Source: Darksidea phi (Eukaryota > Ascomycota > Dothideomycetes > Pleosporales > Lentitheciaceae). Taken from it: a DNA stretch of 64,000 nt. The DNA lies in NCBI GenBank assembly GCA_030770425.1, contig JASJFT010000006.1, positions 248,001 to 312,000 of the forward strand. Reading direction: 5' to 3'. Every line of letters starts with the position of its first letter. Within the stretch, counting starts at the first letter, position 1. A program made the position numbers and the translations under genes. Of the stretch, positions 13,532 through 25,419 are shown piece by piece. Below the pieces are notes generated by a model. The model made no database searches, had not been told where the DNA came from, and saw nothing but the letters and a program-made list of their open reading frames with translations.

Positions 13532-15005
13532 CTACGTAGAGTGAGAAACCTGTGCCTTGTCTTCAGACACACTATCCTTGACAGCTGCGACACGGTCCTC
13601 GGTCATGTTGGGAGTAGGCCTCCGGAAGTGCGGCTTCAGAGGCTCCCAGCTCTCGGCATTGTAATTTTCCTGTACCTTCTTGCACTTCTTCAGCCCCCAC
13701 TCTGTCACACCGACCATGAGGGAGCTCTCAAACATAAATGCCATGCTGCCCTCGCCAACTTTATGTGGCTGCAAGTCTGCTTTCGATGCCTTTTCGTGGG
13801 TGTTAGCGTCTGGGCCATGGCCGGCCATGACGTTATGGAGGGAGGCGCCCGCGGGTTGGAAACCGCCACCGGTTTTGGCATCGTATTGGCCTTGAATCAA
13901 GCCCATGAACTCAGACATGGTGTTGCGATGGTACCACGGTGGGCGGAAAGTGTTCTCGGCGACAAGCCACCTGGGTGGAAATATTACAAAATCCGCGATA
14001 GCGATCCCCGGGCTATCCGACTGCGCTGTCAAGACGGTGTAGATGGAGGGATCAGGGTGATCGTATGAGACACTGCCCATGGTGTTGAAGCGCCCGAGAT
14101 CGTACTTGTATGGATAGTAAAGACCATGCCATGCAACGACATCAAAAGGAGTGTGCGTCTGCTTAGCCTGAAAGAGGTGGCCTGCAAACTTGCACAAGAC
14201 GTGCCATTCCGAGTCTGTATCCTCATCGAAGTCGGCAACGGGGGCCTGGAAGTCGCGTGCATTTGCAAGACAATTTGAGCCGATAGGACCCAGCTCTGGG
14301 AGTTCGAAGTGGCCTTGGTAGAGCTCGAGGATGTAGCCGCGTACCGGCCCCTGGGGAAGAGTGACACGGTATTTGATGCCACGGGGAATGACGCAAATCT
14401 CATTTGGCCGCACGAAAATGCGACCCATCTCTGTTCGAATGTCGAGGACGCCATGCTGGGGCACAATCAGGAAGTCACCGTCAGAGGAATAGAAGACGTC
14501 GTGCACATCCATGTCCTTTCCTGCTGCATATATGTACATGCCCAGGCCGCTCTTCATGGTGGGATCGCCAGCACCAGCCACAAGATGTAGCGAGTGCACC
14601 CAATCGACTGTCTCATCGAGATCGAACGGGTCCCATCGCAGCTGGTTGGGGATGTGGTGGATCTTCTCGTATGGCTTGTTCTCGGGGTTGGTGTTATATG
14701 TAGAGGATTCGCGGGGCTCGAAGTTGCTGTGGCCGCAAGAAGGGAGGATGCGGTACAGCCAGGTCTGCTGGTTCTTGTGTCGGGGCGCTGTGAAGGCGGT
14801 TCCGGAGAGCTTCTCGGCGTAGAGACCGTACGGAGGCTTCTGTGGGGAGTTCTCGCCGATAGGGAGAGCGCCCTCGACGGCTTCTGACCTGGTGTGCTGT
14901 TAGTGGGAGCGAGCAGAATAAGAACGGGGCCGCGCACTCATGGTAGGAGTTGAAGCCAGTCATGTACCGATACTTTTCGGCATGGGCGAACGATGAGGAA
15001 GGCAT
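13532..15005 (-). CDS. hmgA: Homogentisate 1,2-dioxygenase
   Basis: Fe(II) ring-cleavage enzyme that opens homogentisate to maleylacetoacetate in phenylalanine/tyrosine breakdown. Two exons, 15005-14938 and 14888-13532, join (CAT GA|G TCA) to 474 residues, slightly longer than the usual ~445. The N-terminus has [19 protein letters not shown] and the conserved [20 protein letters not shown]. The cupin region holds the metal ligands: the glutamate in the SEFMGLIQG block and two histidines in [10 protein letters not shown], after [12 protein letters not shown]. It diverges from fumarylacetoacetase, the last enzyme of the same pathway. An 81-codon open frame overlaps its start in another frame (separate entry). 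The C-terminal tail beyond HFRRPTPNM looks extended. Confidence 0.97.
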
Positions 15006-15183
15006 CGTGCGTGTCCGTGTAGTCGGGGTTGTGGAATTCCTCCAGGTTGCGCTTGGTCAGGGGAATATGGCTCTTCGGAGCCTTCTTCTCGCGCTCGACG
15101 AGCTTCTTTAATGCAGACTGCAGCGGCTTCTTGGGATGCAGGGGTGTATGGGGGTCGTCATAGGCCGACTGCTGGTCGGCCAT
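14938..15183 (-). other. Overlapping upstream ORF on the hmgA transcript side
   Basis: An 81-codon open frame starting MADQQSAYDDPHT runs into the first hmgA exon in a different frame and stops exactly at the exon's last bases. Its third codon positions are strongly G/C over more than 50 codons (GCC GAC CAG CAG TCG and similar), as in real coding DNA here. I find no plausible intron joining it to the hmgA frame. It may be a regulatory uORF, a lost N-terminal extension separated by a frameshift, or chance. Confidence 0.4.
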
Positions 15184-15426
15184 GGTGTGCGCGGTAAGAA
15201 GCGGCTTGCGGTCCGCTCAGGTGCTGGCACAAAGCGGAGAGGTCGAGGTGCATGTCGTGTCGGCTTTGCTGCACACGTGATGGCGGAACGGTTCCGCGCA
15301 TAGTCCCCGCGTCCATCCCGATGCCGCCACCAACCGCAGTCCGACGCGTTGTTGACGGCGTGTGATAGTCATCCTCCTTAAACAGCCAACGCCGCCAGCT
15401 TGGATATCCGTCAATCTTTAATCGGC

Positions 15427-16779
15427 ATGGCTCCCCTCCGCTCCTGGTTCAGCATTCCCCGCGGGTCGCACTTCTCGCTCGCCAACATCCCGTTCGGAAT
15501 CATCTCAACCGCCTCGTGCGAGAGGCCACGAGTCGCAGTTGCAGTTGGAGAGCATGCCCTGGATCTGGAGGCCTTTGCTGCAAACAACGGCTTCTCCGCC
15601 CTCTCCATCATCCAGCCCCATCAAGCCGTCTTCTCCCAGCCGTCGTTGAACGCGTTCGCCGCCCTCGGTCAGCCTCTCCACTCTGTTGTCCGAAAGTACA
15701 TTCAGAGCGTCTTTGCCGTAGACACGCCCTACCCCGACCAGTTACAGACGAACTCGGCTCTCCAGAAGCAAGCTTTATTACCTCTCAAAGAAGTCCAGTG
15801 CCACTTGCCTTTCAAGATTGGCGACTACACCGACTTCTTCGTAGGCCTTCACCATGCGCACAGTTGCGGTGTGATGTTCCGAGGGGAAGAAAACGCTTTG
15901 CATCCGAACTACAAGCATCTCCCCGTGGGTTACCACGGGCGCGCTTCATCGATAGTCGTCTCCGGAACCCCAATCCGCCGTCCCAACGGCCAATTCCTCG
16001 ACAATCCTACCGCTGAGAAGAAAGTGCCCATTTTCTCGCCGATTAGGAAACTGGACTATGAACTAGAATTGGCAGCCTTTGTGTGCAAAGCGAACAAGCA
16101 AGGAGAGCCCGTACCTGTCCGTGAGGCAGAGCAGAGTTTGTTTGGTCTCGTTCTGATGAATGATTGGTCAGCAAGAGATGTGCAGACCTGGGAATATGTC
16201 CCTCTAGGGCCTTTCAACTCGAAGAACTTTGGGACAAGTATTAGTCCTTGGGTCGTGCTGATGGAGGCCCTTGAGCCGTTCAAAGTGACGGGAATTGAGA
16301 ACGATCAGGTTGTGCTCCCGTATCTCAAGCAAGAAGCCGAGAAGACTGTCTACGACATTGACTTACGGGTAGACTTGAAAAGTATGTCCTCTACAGCGTC
16401 TAGCGATGCCTACAACTGATCAATATCAGCAAAATCGGGAAACGCGTCCACCGTCGCAACCTCAAACGGTCGACACCTGCTCTGGTCGTTTCCACAGATG
16501 GTGGCACACCATACCTCAACAGGCTGCAATCTACAGCCCGGTGACTTGCTTGGCTCGGGGACAATAAGTGGGACGGGGTCATCGGAGCGCGGATGTCTGC
16601 TGGAGCAAACTGAGAACGGCAAGAATGCTGTGAAGATTGCGGGTGGTGAAGAGAGAACGTTCCTTCAAGATGGGGACGAGGTTACATTTATAGGTGTTTG
16701 TGGGACCAACGATGAGGCACTCGTTGGTTTTGGTCAATGTACTGGGAGAATTGAGCCAGCGCTCAGATTAAGCTTCTAG
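15427..16779 (+). CDS. fahA: Fumarylacetoacetase
   Basis: Hydrolyses fumarylacetoacetate to fumarate and acetoacetate, the last step of tyrosine/homogentisate degradation. Two exons, 15427-16381 and 16430-16779, join (AAA A|CA AAA) to 434 residues, near the family length. Metal and catalytic residues are visible: DYTDFF (Asp), HHAHSCGVMFRG (the catalytic His), YELELA (two Glu ligands) and MNDWSARDVQ (Asp). The conserved PVGYHGRASS and GTISGTG also match. An in-frame ATG at 15400 would add nine residues; 15427 gives the family-like start MAPLRSWFSIP. It shares a 420-base promoter with hmgA, implying co-induction. The third enzyme, maleylacetoacetate isomerase, is not in the window. Confidence 0.97.
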
Positions 16780-17261
16780 ATGTACTTAGTGCAGCTCCAA
16801 CTGTATCTAGATAGACAAACGATTTGTATTTTAAGCTCTGAAAGCATTTTGTGTACCATTAGTGAGGAAGTCCTAAAGCTCGAGATCCAGAGGCCTGGGT
16901 ATATAGGGTTTTAAAGAGAAGTTCATGGCATACTCGTACCAGAACCATCCCGCGAGTTTTTTGCTAGCAGTAGCGTTGGCGAGAAACACCGCGGGACAAA
17001 TTCCGTTTCTTCACGCACGACTACTCCTCCACAGCGGAATATTTGACCCCGCCCGTTAAACCTAAAGGAAGACGTCAGCATACGCTCGATAAGCGCTGAT
17101 CAGATGGACAAACATGATGTGTTGGAGCTAATTAGTGTGTCCAGTGTAGTGTGGGGCGATCCTGCCGCTCTTCTAAGCAGATATACGGTATCTAGCTCCC
17201 CTTTGCCTGCCTCACGACTCCCCTAGCTTCTAGAGTCCTGTATACATTTTTTCTTTTAGTC
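16780..17261. promoter_or_regulatory. fahA 3' flank and promoter of the CYP504 gene
   Basis: A 480-base spacer between two genes on the same strand. The last 60 bases before the P450 start are a C/T-rich leader. No specific site is claimed. Confidence 0.4.
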
Positions 17262-18937
17262 ATGACTTTTACTATCTTCGTGGCCGCTGCTGCGGTCATC
17301 TGTTTCTTCGCCTACCGCTTTCTTTACGGCACTGATACTCCGCACATCAAAGGACTTCCAGAGGTCCCTGGTTTACCGCTGTTCGGAAGTTTGTTCGAGC
17401 TCGGTACCAACCATGCGGCAGTAGCGCAGCGTTGGGCTAAGAAGTATGGGCCAGTCTTCCAAGTGCGAATGGGGAACAAGGTAAGCACCCCGAGATCGCC
17501 TCATGCGATGAGAGGTAGTAATTGAAAAGCATCACTGATCTTCGAGCTAGAGAATTGTCTGGGCCAACAGCTTCGACTCGGTTCGACATCTGTGGATCAC
17601 GAATCAATCCGCTCTCATCTCCCGACCCACGTTCTGGACTTTCCATAATGTCGTTTCCACCTCTCAAGGGTTCACAATCGGCACTTCACCATGGGATGAG
17701 TCCTGCAAGAACCGTCGTAAAGCCGCTGCTACAGCCCTCAACCGACCCGCTGTCCAGTCTTACATGCCCCTCATTGATCTCGAGTCCATGGTCAGCATTA
17801 AAGAGCTTCTCCATGATTCAAAGGGCGGAGAAATCGATCTCGATCCTCGCGCATATTGGCAGCGTTACGCACTGAACACGAGCTTGACACTCAACTACGG
17901 TTACCGGATTGATGGTGACAAGGACGATGAGCTCTTGAGGGAGATCACGGACGTTGAGAGGGGCGTTTCGAATTTTCGAAGCACGAGCAACAACTGGCAG
18001 GATTATGTGCCCCTGCTTAGGCTGTGGTCACCTCAAAATAAGGATGCAATAAGCTTCAGAGAAAGGAGGGATGTGTACCTCAACCACCTACTGCAGATTC
18101 TGAAAGAGAAGATCAGCAATGGGACGGACAAGCCATGCATTACGGGCAACATCCTCAAAGATCCCGAGGCTAAATTGAATGAAGGTATGCAGTACTCCCA
18201 TTCATCTACGCGTTGATGTATGCTAATAGCGTCCAGCCGAAATCAAGTCTATCTGCCTCACCATGGTCTCTGCAGGTCTCGACACCGTTCCCGGCAATCT
18301 TATCATGGGCATTGCCTACCTTTCTTCACCAGACGGGCAAAGAATTCAAAAGAAGGCCTACGATGAGATCTTGAAGGTGTATCCTCACAACGACGCCTGG
18401 GAGCGCTGTCTCCACGAAGAAAAGCTTCCCTACATCACAGCCCTCTACAAAGAAATCCTCCGTTTCTGGACAGTCATTCCGGTGTGTCTACCCCGGGTCA
18501 GCATCAAGCCTATCGAGTGGCAGGGCGCTATCATCCCCGCAGGAACAACCTTTTATATGAATGCCTACGCCGCCGACTACGATGCAAATCATTTCGATGA
18601 GCCTTACAAGTTTTTGCCCGAACGATACCTTGACGTTCCAGATGGTGCAGGCACGCCGCACTACGGGTACGGTGCTGGTAGTCGCATGTGCGTGGGGAGC
18701 CATCTCGCAAACAGAGAACTGTTCACTGCTTTTGTGCGCCTCATCATCGCTTTTGAATTTACGCCACCCAAGGACCCGAGGGACGAGCCTATTCTGAATT
18801 GCTTAGAGTCGAACGCAATTCCGACGAGTCTGACGTTAGAACCGAAGTACTTCAAGGTCGGGTTCAAGCCAAGAAATAGGCCGCAGCTTGAGAAGTGGAT
18901 TAAGGAGAGTGAGCAGAGGACGCGCGATTTGCGGTAG
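17262..18937 (+). CDS. Cytochrome P450, CYP504 type (phenylacetate hydroxylase)
   Basis: Probable microsomal P450 of the phacA/phacB kind, which hydroxylates phenylacetate or 3-hydroxyphenylacetate on the way to homogentisate. Three exons, 17262-17480, 17551-18184 and 18237-18937, give 517 residues. A hydrophobic N-terminal anchor (FVAAAAVICFFAYRFLY) precedes the hinge LPEVPGLPLFGSLFELGTNH. The I-helix has MVSAGLDTVPG, the K-helix KEILRFW (ExxR), and the heme loop YGYGAGSRMCVGSHLANREL with its cysteine. That heme loop is characteristic of CYP504 in my memory. Its position right after fahA and hmgA supports a role feeding homogentisate. Whether it is the 2- or the 6-hydroxylase cannot be decided here. 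Confidence 0.88.
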
Positions 18938-20665
18938 AGTAAGGTCGTACGATCTGAGTTCCTCGGAGGTGCTGTTTGCATGTTTTAGCTAGCATTCGCT
19001 TCCCGGGCGAAAGTGCAAAGTGAATTTAGCGTTTCAAGAAAGCCAGTTGAAGTATGTGCAGAACTTCAAACATGATCTATCGTTACTCGAATACGGTATA
19101 TATTGTAGTGATGCCTTCAAGTGCGACTGCACACTACAAGCGCATCTACAACGACGTTCCATACCTTGTGTGTCAGGTAGAAGGATCTGGTCCATGAGGA
19201 GGCACCCGAGGCGTACAAGGACGTCCACGCGGTTGCGGAAGATCTAATAAGGGAAGACGTGGTTGACGTCGGCTGGCGTAGAGCGAGGGTGACAAATAAG
19301 GTTAGAGACGAGGGTCATCGAGTTTTTCCGCCCACATGTCACATCACATACCAGAAGCGCAATTGTCCGCATAGCGAGTAACCTATCACGGGTTCTCGTC
19401 ACACAGCGTGCATAGACGGGGACATTGTGCGCCTTGCGACATTCATCTCCACCCTCAACCATGGCATGTTAATATCCATAGCTCCCAAACGAGACAAGTT
19501 CGGTGGTATTTTCCCGGAATTATCACCACGGTCGAGCACCGACGGGCGTAGATTGCGATCCGATATTGCTTGCGTCACTGTGATGCGAGATGCCGCCTCC
19601 TTAATACCTCCTCATCTTGCATTCTTGCGCAACAAGCAAATGGGGAGTCTTACTCTCAGGAATGATGACCGAAGTAGCTGTAGGGCGTAGGGCATCCGTC
19701 ATGTAATAGCTATTTGTGTCGTGGTTTATGAAACGAAACGATGGATCGATGACTGAGCCGGGGGGCACAGTGTTCAATGTTTTTAGCACGCGGCTGGGGT
19801 AAATATGGAGCCTCGCTTGCTGAAAACGGACGCCCACGCCGCCATCATCACTCATCACTGCGCCGCTTGGGCACTGCGCCGTTTGCGGACGGCGTCCTTG
19901 GACAAAGAAATTGGTGTGTTTGGTGCGGCGCAGTGCTCGTCGCCGCCTTCTCAGCCTCCTGCACGGCCAGCGTCAACGATCACGACCCAACCGATGCTTG
20001 TCCTGTTCCTGGTGCAGCCCGTTTCAAAACATCTGCACGGCCCCTGCGCTAGGCTGGGACTGCGTGAATTCACGCTTCATTTGAGAGAAAGTGTTTGTGC
20101 TGGCCAATTGTAGGGCCGCCAGGAAAAGCGCACGTGCGAACGGGTATAGCTACGGGGATCTGGATGCCGCTGGCGAATTGATTGCTTTGGCTGTGCGACC
20201 GTCCCCAACCTCCGCATGCGCCCCCGTTTAAATATCTCTTGACCCGCCATTTCCTCCCACGAATATCCCCATCCTACAATTCCAATCTTGATCTCTGAAG
20301 GAACCTCTGAAGTCTATCACTAACTTCTACCCTTGCGAGTTTCGAAACAAGGGTTGCTTTTCTCGACCCCATTGTTGGACCCGGTCGTTTGTGAGGTTGG
20401 GACGCTTGCTCGTTTGCACGGCCACCACAGAGGTAAGAACCATCCCCTGGGCCTCCACACATATTTAACCTTTGTCGCGCTCCTTTTTGTTTGTTCTCCT
20501 ACCCACTTCAATCGATTGCGTCCATCACATTCGTTCTGCTCATTGCAAACAAACATCCCTCGCTCGACTATCTAAACCGCTCACTAAGACAACTCCCAAT
20601 AAACAGACATCCCTTTTTCAATACCTTACCCCTAATAACCAACGCCAAACCTACAACCTTTCAAA
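18938..20665. other. Gene-free 1.7-kb region and promoter of the SOD gene
   Basis: No gene is recognised between 18938 and about 20100. From about 20200 onward the sequence becomes strongly C/T- and A/C-rich, ending in a long CAAC-rich leader just before ATG 20666. A GAG|GTAAGA element at 20429 could be the donor of a 5' UTR intron. This pattern suggests a well-expressed downstream gene. Confidence 0.5.
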
Positions 20666-21610
20666 ATGCGACCTCAATCCATCTTCTCCGTCCTGGCTGT
20701 GGCCACCGCTGCCACCGCACAGACTCAGCCCGCGCCCGTCATTGTGAACAACCCTGTCGGCGCCCAGTACCTTGCTGAATTGCCGGATAAGGCGTCTACT
20801 ACCCTTCGCGGCTCGGTTCAGATCCAGTCCTCGGCTGATGGAAAGGGTGTGGATGTTTCGGTAGCTGTAAGCGCGTTGCCCGCTGAAGGTGGCCCGTTCA
20901 GTAAGTATAGTTCTCGTTCAAGCGAGCTGGATGTGTATGCCCGTGTACATCCTGTCTCAAGGCGTGCTAAGTAAGTCGAAATAGCATGCTAACAAGACTC
21001 TAGTGTACCACATCCACGAAAAGCCTGTCCCAGCTGATGGCAACTGCACGGGAACTGGTGCTCATCTTGACCCTTATAAGCGCGGCGAAGTCCCTCTTTG
21101 CGACGCTTCTAAGCCCGAGACCTGCCAGACCGGTGACCTGAGCGGCAAACACGGCAACATCACTAGCCGCGACTTCAGCGCCAAGTACGTTACAACACTC
21201 CCCTCAATCTTCGAGCAGTCATTGACATGACCAACAGGTATACCGATCTCTACCTCGCCACTCTTACCTCGGACCCCTCTTACTTCGGCCACCTCTCCGT
21301 GGTTTTCCATCTCTCTAACAAAACACGCATCTCGTGTGCCAACTTCACTCTGAAGTCTCCCGGTGCGGGCGTGACCAACACTGCCTCGTCCGGATATGCC
21401 CTTCCAACAGGCACCGGCACCGGTTCTCACAACCAGACCTCGATCGTGAGCTCCACCGCCACGGCGGACGGAACTGGCAGCGCAACGGGTACCGTCATTG
21501 CTCCAACTGCGGCAGCAACGCAGCCTCCTTCTGAGTCCCCCAACGCGGCACATAAACTGGCAGCCGGCGCAGGTGCGTTGGTTATCGCCGCCGCTGCTCT
21601 GGTGCTCTAA
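20666..21610 (+). CDS. GPI-anchored cell-surface Cu superoxide dismutase
   Basis: Extracellular superoxide dismutase of the fungal Cu-only (SOD5-like) class, attached to the cell wall or membrane. Three exons, 20666-20900, 21004-21184 and 21238-21610, join to 262 residues. A signal peptide ends near ATAQTQPAP. Copper ligands are visible as the pair in YHIHEKPV, the histidine in GTGAHLDPYKRGE and the late one in VFHLSNKTRISCANF. CQTGDLSGKHGN is also conserved. The tail from about residue 185 is Ser/Thr/Gly-rich with N-glycosylation sequons, then SPNAAHKLAAGAGALVIAAA, a typical GPI signal. Zinc-site residues of cytosolic enzymes are not evident. It probably removes host- or self-made superoxide at the surface. 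Confidence 0.9.
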
Positions 21611-22232
21611 ACGGCTGTGTTAATGTATGAGGCGGTGTTATTGTTTAATGAACATGGATGCATGATGGCGTTTATCTTGTAATGGCGCGATATATCCTTA
21701 CGTAGCTACAGCGGCTACGCTTTGTTTCTTCGGTGGGTGGCTTCTCGGTGCATATGGAATATTGTCTATTTTCTAATACTGGATTGCCTAATGTGTGAAG
21801 GATGCGATTAATAATGGCCATGCGTGGTATAAAATACTACCAATGCAACTATATTTGCATTGTCATGGGATAGCCTTTTACGACTTGGTGACAAGTCTAA
21901 TTTGAGAGAAGATGCACAATATGGAGGGCTTCGTTTGAGCTTGGGGGACTATATTTTGGTCCGTCCGTAAAGATCCGCTTTTACGATTCTAACATTGCCA
22001 AAAGCTTGACAAGAAAGTGAAGGAATCCTGCACTCGATAATGATCAGCATCTACACCAAAGATGCTTTAACGCAAGAAGTAGGGAAGCGAGGTCCTAAAG
22101 GTTGAGCCTATGCGAATACATAGCCCAAGTCCAGCGTGACACGACGAGACATTGCAAAACTGAAATGTTCACTCCTTGTACCTTAATTCCATCACAACCT
22201 TTCCGTTCCCCCCTTCTTTACTCTGCGCAGCC
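21611..22232. other. Intergenic region, no gene recognised
   Basis: A 620-base, comparatively A/T-rich 3' flank of the SOD gene. No feature is supported. Confidence 0.5.
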
Positions 22233-22790
22233 CTAAACTCCCATCTCTCGTACCGCTCTACCACGTTCGTGTTTCTTGCTGTCGCTTGAGCCCCCATTAA
22301 CAGCTTCATGACTCCTATGCTTATGTGCTGCTACAGAAACTGCGTGCTCTATAGCAGGCTGAATCAGACTGGTGCCAACTCCATGACAGCGCGCAGAGGG
22401 GACCACGAAGAGGGCGGGGGTTTCGAGGGCGGGTGTCTTGTTGCCGTCTGCAGTGTTGTTTATATTGAGCACGGGTCCGAATAGTACTGCGCTGCTTTTC
22501 CATTCGCCCTCGATCAGGTTCCGCACATGACCAGTGCTCTTCTTCGAATTTTGGACCTGCCGCTGCCGGTTCCTTCAAAGCAGTAAGAGTAAGAGCGAGT
22601 GGTTCTGCAACTGAGCCTCCCACTCACCGCCAGTAAAAGTCGCTTCTCGAGCGTATGTTGACGAAAATGACTCTGGACTTGCTTGGAGGGCGTCCAAACG
22701 GAAGTTTGTTTGCGCGGCTATGAGATGCGCCCCAGCTTGAGGATCAGGGTGCGATTTAAGGAGTAGATGAAACGTGTGGGTACGCGTCAT
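22233..22790 (-). pseudogene. GNAT-family acetyltransferase relic
   Basis: One reading frame from ATG 22790 to a stop at 22233 encodes pieces of a fungal GCN5-related N-acetyltransferase. These are FRLDALQASPESFSSTYARE with FTGGEWEAQLQN, then GEWKSSAVLFGPV, then FVVPSARCHGVGTSLIQ (acetyl-CoA-binding motif with a degraded Q/RxxGxG/A). A single TGA in the frame (at about 22575) separates the first piece from the rest. I found no intron with matching phase that removes it, and the spacer around it has poor family similarity. It may be a decaying gene, or a gene with splice sites I could not resolve. Confidence 0.45.
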
Positions 22791-25419
22791 TGTAGATGTC
22801 GACGAGCTCTACTATTACGAGGAATGTTGTTGTCGAGAGGGCTGTAGAGGATTTGTAGATAGCTGAATATTGCGATCGAGGAATTGGTGGTGAGTATCGC
22901 GAAGCATACGATTTGGTTTGAAGATACGACCGCTGTCTCATTTCTGCCGCTCCAGGATGTAGACCTTCAGGTTATATACAAGATAACCGTTAGCAGTAGC
23001 ATCAATTCTTCAAGTAGAGGGTACTTATAGAAAAAATTGGGCCGCCCAAAAAGGGCGGCAGTTGACCCACCAACAACAGTTCCTCACCCCAGACCCCCTC
23101 TTCGACATCAACGACAATGCAATAACCTCAGCCTAGACAGCAACGGTTGCACACCCCCAGGTCCAGCTGAGGGCAGGTCGCAAGGAAGACGGAAAACGAT
23201 CAGCAAACAATCTCGGCCAACAAGCGTCGCAGAATAATCCAAGCGGCTACGCACTATTGCAGGCGATATTGACGGATAGGTCGAAGCCTTGATCCTCACT
23301 CTAGAGAGGTCCCGTCGCTAAAGCCCTTGACGTGCGTAATACGCCTCTCTTCATAGATCTACTAGCCTACGCCGTGACCATTGTGTTTGATCAACCGCAC
23401 CCTGCCCGCAACCGTACCCTTAACAATGCAGCTCTTCCCAGAAACATGGTCGCCGAAGCTCGGATGCAGGAACCGTAAAGCCGTGGCACATCAGAACAGG
23501 TCGCTCACCACATCCCCGTCGCATTGCCTTGCTCTTCACCACACGTGAGACCTTCGCTTCCATAGACCATGACGCGACATTCGACAACATCCTAGCCAGA
23601 ACAACACAACAATCGCGCAACTCTCTTTCTAGGGCACAATCGACTGAGGTGAAACACCGCAGAAGCTTCTCTCTGTTGGTAGTAGCATGACTCTCTGAGA
23701 CTAGTCTTTGTTTCCTCTCCAGTCCCTAGTGAGGTGTTGGAGGGTGAGTGATGCGGACAAAGTACATCCTCAAAAGCCGCATGGTTACATTCGTGATGGC
23801 GAGAGAGCCATTCGAATGAAGAGGTAAACGCTCATCAATACAATTGTACGCTGAACGTACAAGTTGATGATTGACGCGACTGGCCGGATATTACCTTAGG
23901 TAAAAAGTGTCAGAGACATCGTCAAGACACAGGCTTCGCGACGTTGTGAATGGCGCATGAGGTTAGAGATCTGGTCAGAACTTGCGTTCTTGTTGGGGCT
24001 ATCAGAGGGAATATCAATCCACCTCGTGATTAGACGCACGGAATTCTTCTTCGTCGCCACAGCAAATCGGCTCGGAGTTTTCCACCGCACAGTGCAAGCG
24101 CTGCGTACTAAGTCCAACACACGTGTAGCCTCCAGACATTCAGTAGTGAGCCTTTAAGGTTTCAGATCCAGAGCGTGACGGGCTGTCAAAAGTCATGCTA
24201 AAAGCATCGCGACAATACCAATCTGTGACGCTTTGAGACCTCGCTGGGTGTACACGACACCTTTCTGACGAGTGGATCTCTGCGACAGCTGAAGCCAAAC
24301 AGATTGATATGCCTGTGTGTAAGACTAGGCCGAAGGCCAAGACCGTGCTCATCATCCACCTATCCAGCTCATCCAAGGCGTCGCAGAAGAGCGTGTTAAC
24401 GTTGGCACCTTGTATTGCGACTCCTGTCCTGCTTCCAAAACAGAGCGACAAGCGTATTGACGGTATGCAAGATCCCAAAGACAATCCTCGACCGAGGTGC
24501 CCGGCATCTCCCTCCAGATCTCTCCTCACGTTACCGACCAAATGTCGACTGAAGCTATCCATATTGGCCAGAGTCTGTTGCACGGATGAGGAGTCGACGT
24601 GGCTCTCTTCTGAGAACTTTAACGCCCCGACGGGCACATGAAACCTCAATTTGAAGCTCGCAGCTTCCCGTACCTCGAGTCTCCCTTTTGAGCACTTTCT
24701 TGCGTGGCGTCGCACTCGAAGGTACGTCCGCAGCTGTCCAGCGTCTAGTCGGAAGGTCGGCGACATGACCGCGATGCTATTCGCGCACGTACGAGACGCG
24801 ACGAGTACCAAAAGATGATTAGGGTTAAGATCCGAGCCTGCCCTCCTCACGCACTACCCCGGTGTCGCCACCAGAGCGCAAAGACGAGCATGCAAACAAC
24901 CCATTGAGACCATACTAAGAGGCTCGGGTGTGTGCCAACCAGTGCACGTACGAGAGGCGCTGTGAAGCATTCCAGATGGAAGACAGACATCGGTAGCTGT
25001 GGGGAGAGTGACATGCGTGGCAGCTTGCGGAGCAAACGAGAGAAGCATTGGTGACTAGAGAGAGCGTCGCGCGAGCGTCGCGCCGTTGTTGGCATGGTCA
25101 GAAATTGGCGACACGTTGTCGAGACCCAGAATCCAGTCTCAGTACGATTGAAGAAGCGGCGGCAACGTAACTTAGAGATGGACGCTATGTGGTGCGGAGT
25201 TGTCGGCGTGGGTGTCGAGAACAAACGAAGCGCGCGCTTGGAGCTGCAGAGGTTGGCAAGTCGCGTCCCAAAGCGCTAGCCTTATTCGGAACTAGCGCCT
25301 CGCGTCATCACGCTTTTCCACATGTCGTTCTCAAAGAATGTGATCGCGATCCAACTCATCAGTTACTGCGCCCTTTTCCGCGTGTGCTCTCGAACCCACA
25401 CTCAACCGACACCGATGGT
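22791..25419. other. 2.6-kb stretch without a recognisable gene
   Basis: Only unplaced open frames are seen. At 23030-23237 an AG is followed by codons for KKLGRPKRAAVDPP, resembling the basic tail after a Zn2Cys6 DNA-binding cluster, but no cysteine cluster or continuation is found. At 24140-24850 (minus) a 236-codon frame contains one hydrophobic stretch (MMSTVLAFGLVLHTG) and no family match. It may be gene debris. The right end is the RTP1 promoter and leader. Confidence 0.45.

Noticed and set aside
24819..24827. TTAGGGTTA resembling telomeric repeat
   Set aside because: One and a half units only; no tandem array or subtelomeric signs.
25189..25419. N-terminal extension of RTP1
   Set aside because: The frame is open, but composition is unlike the rest and the family start fits ATG 25420.
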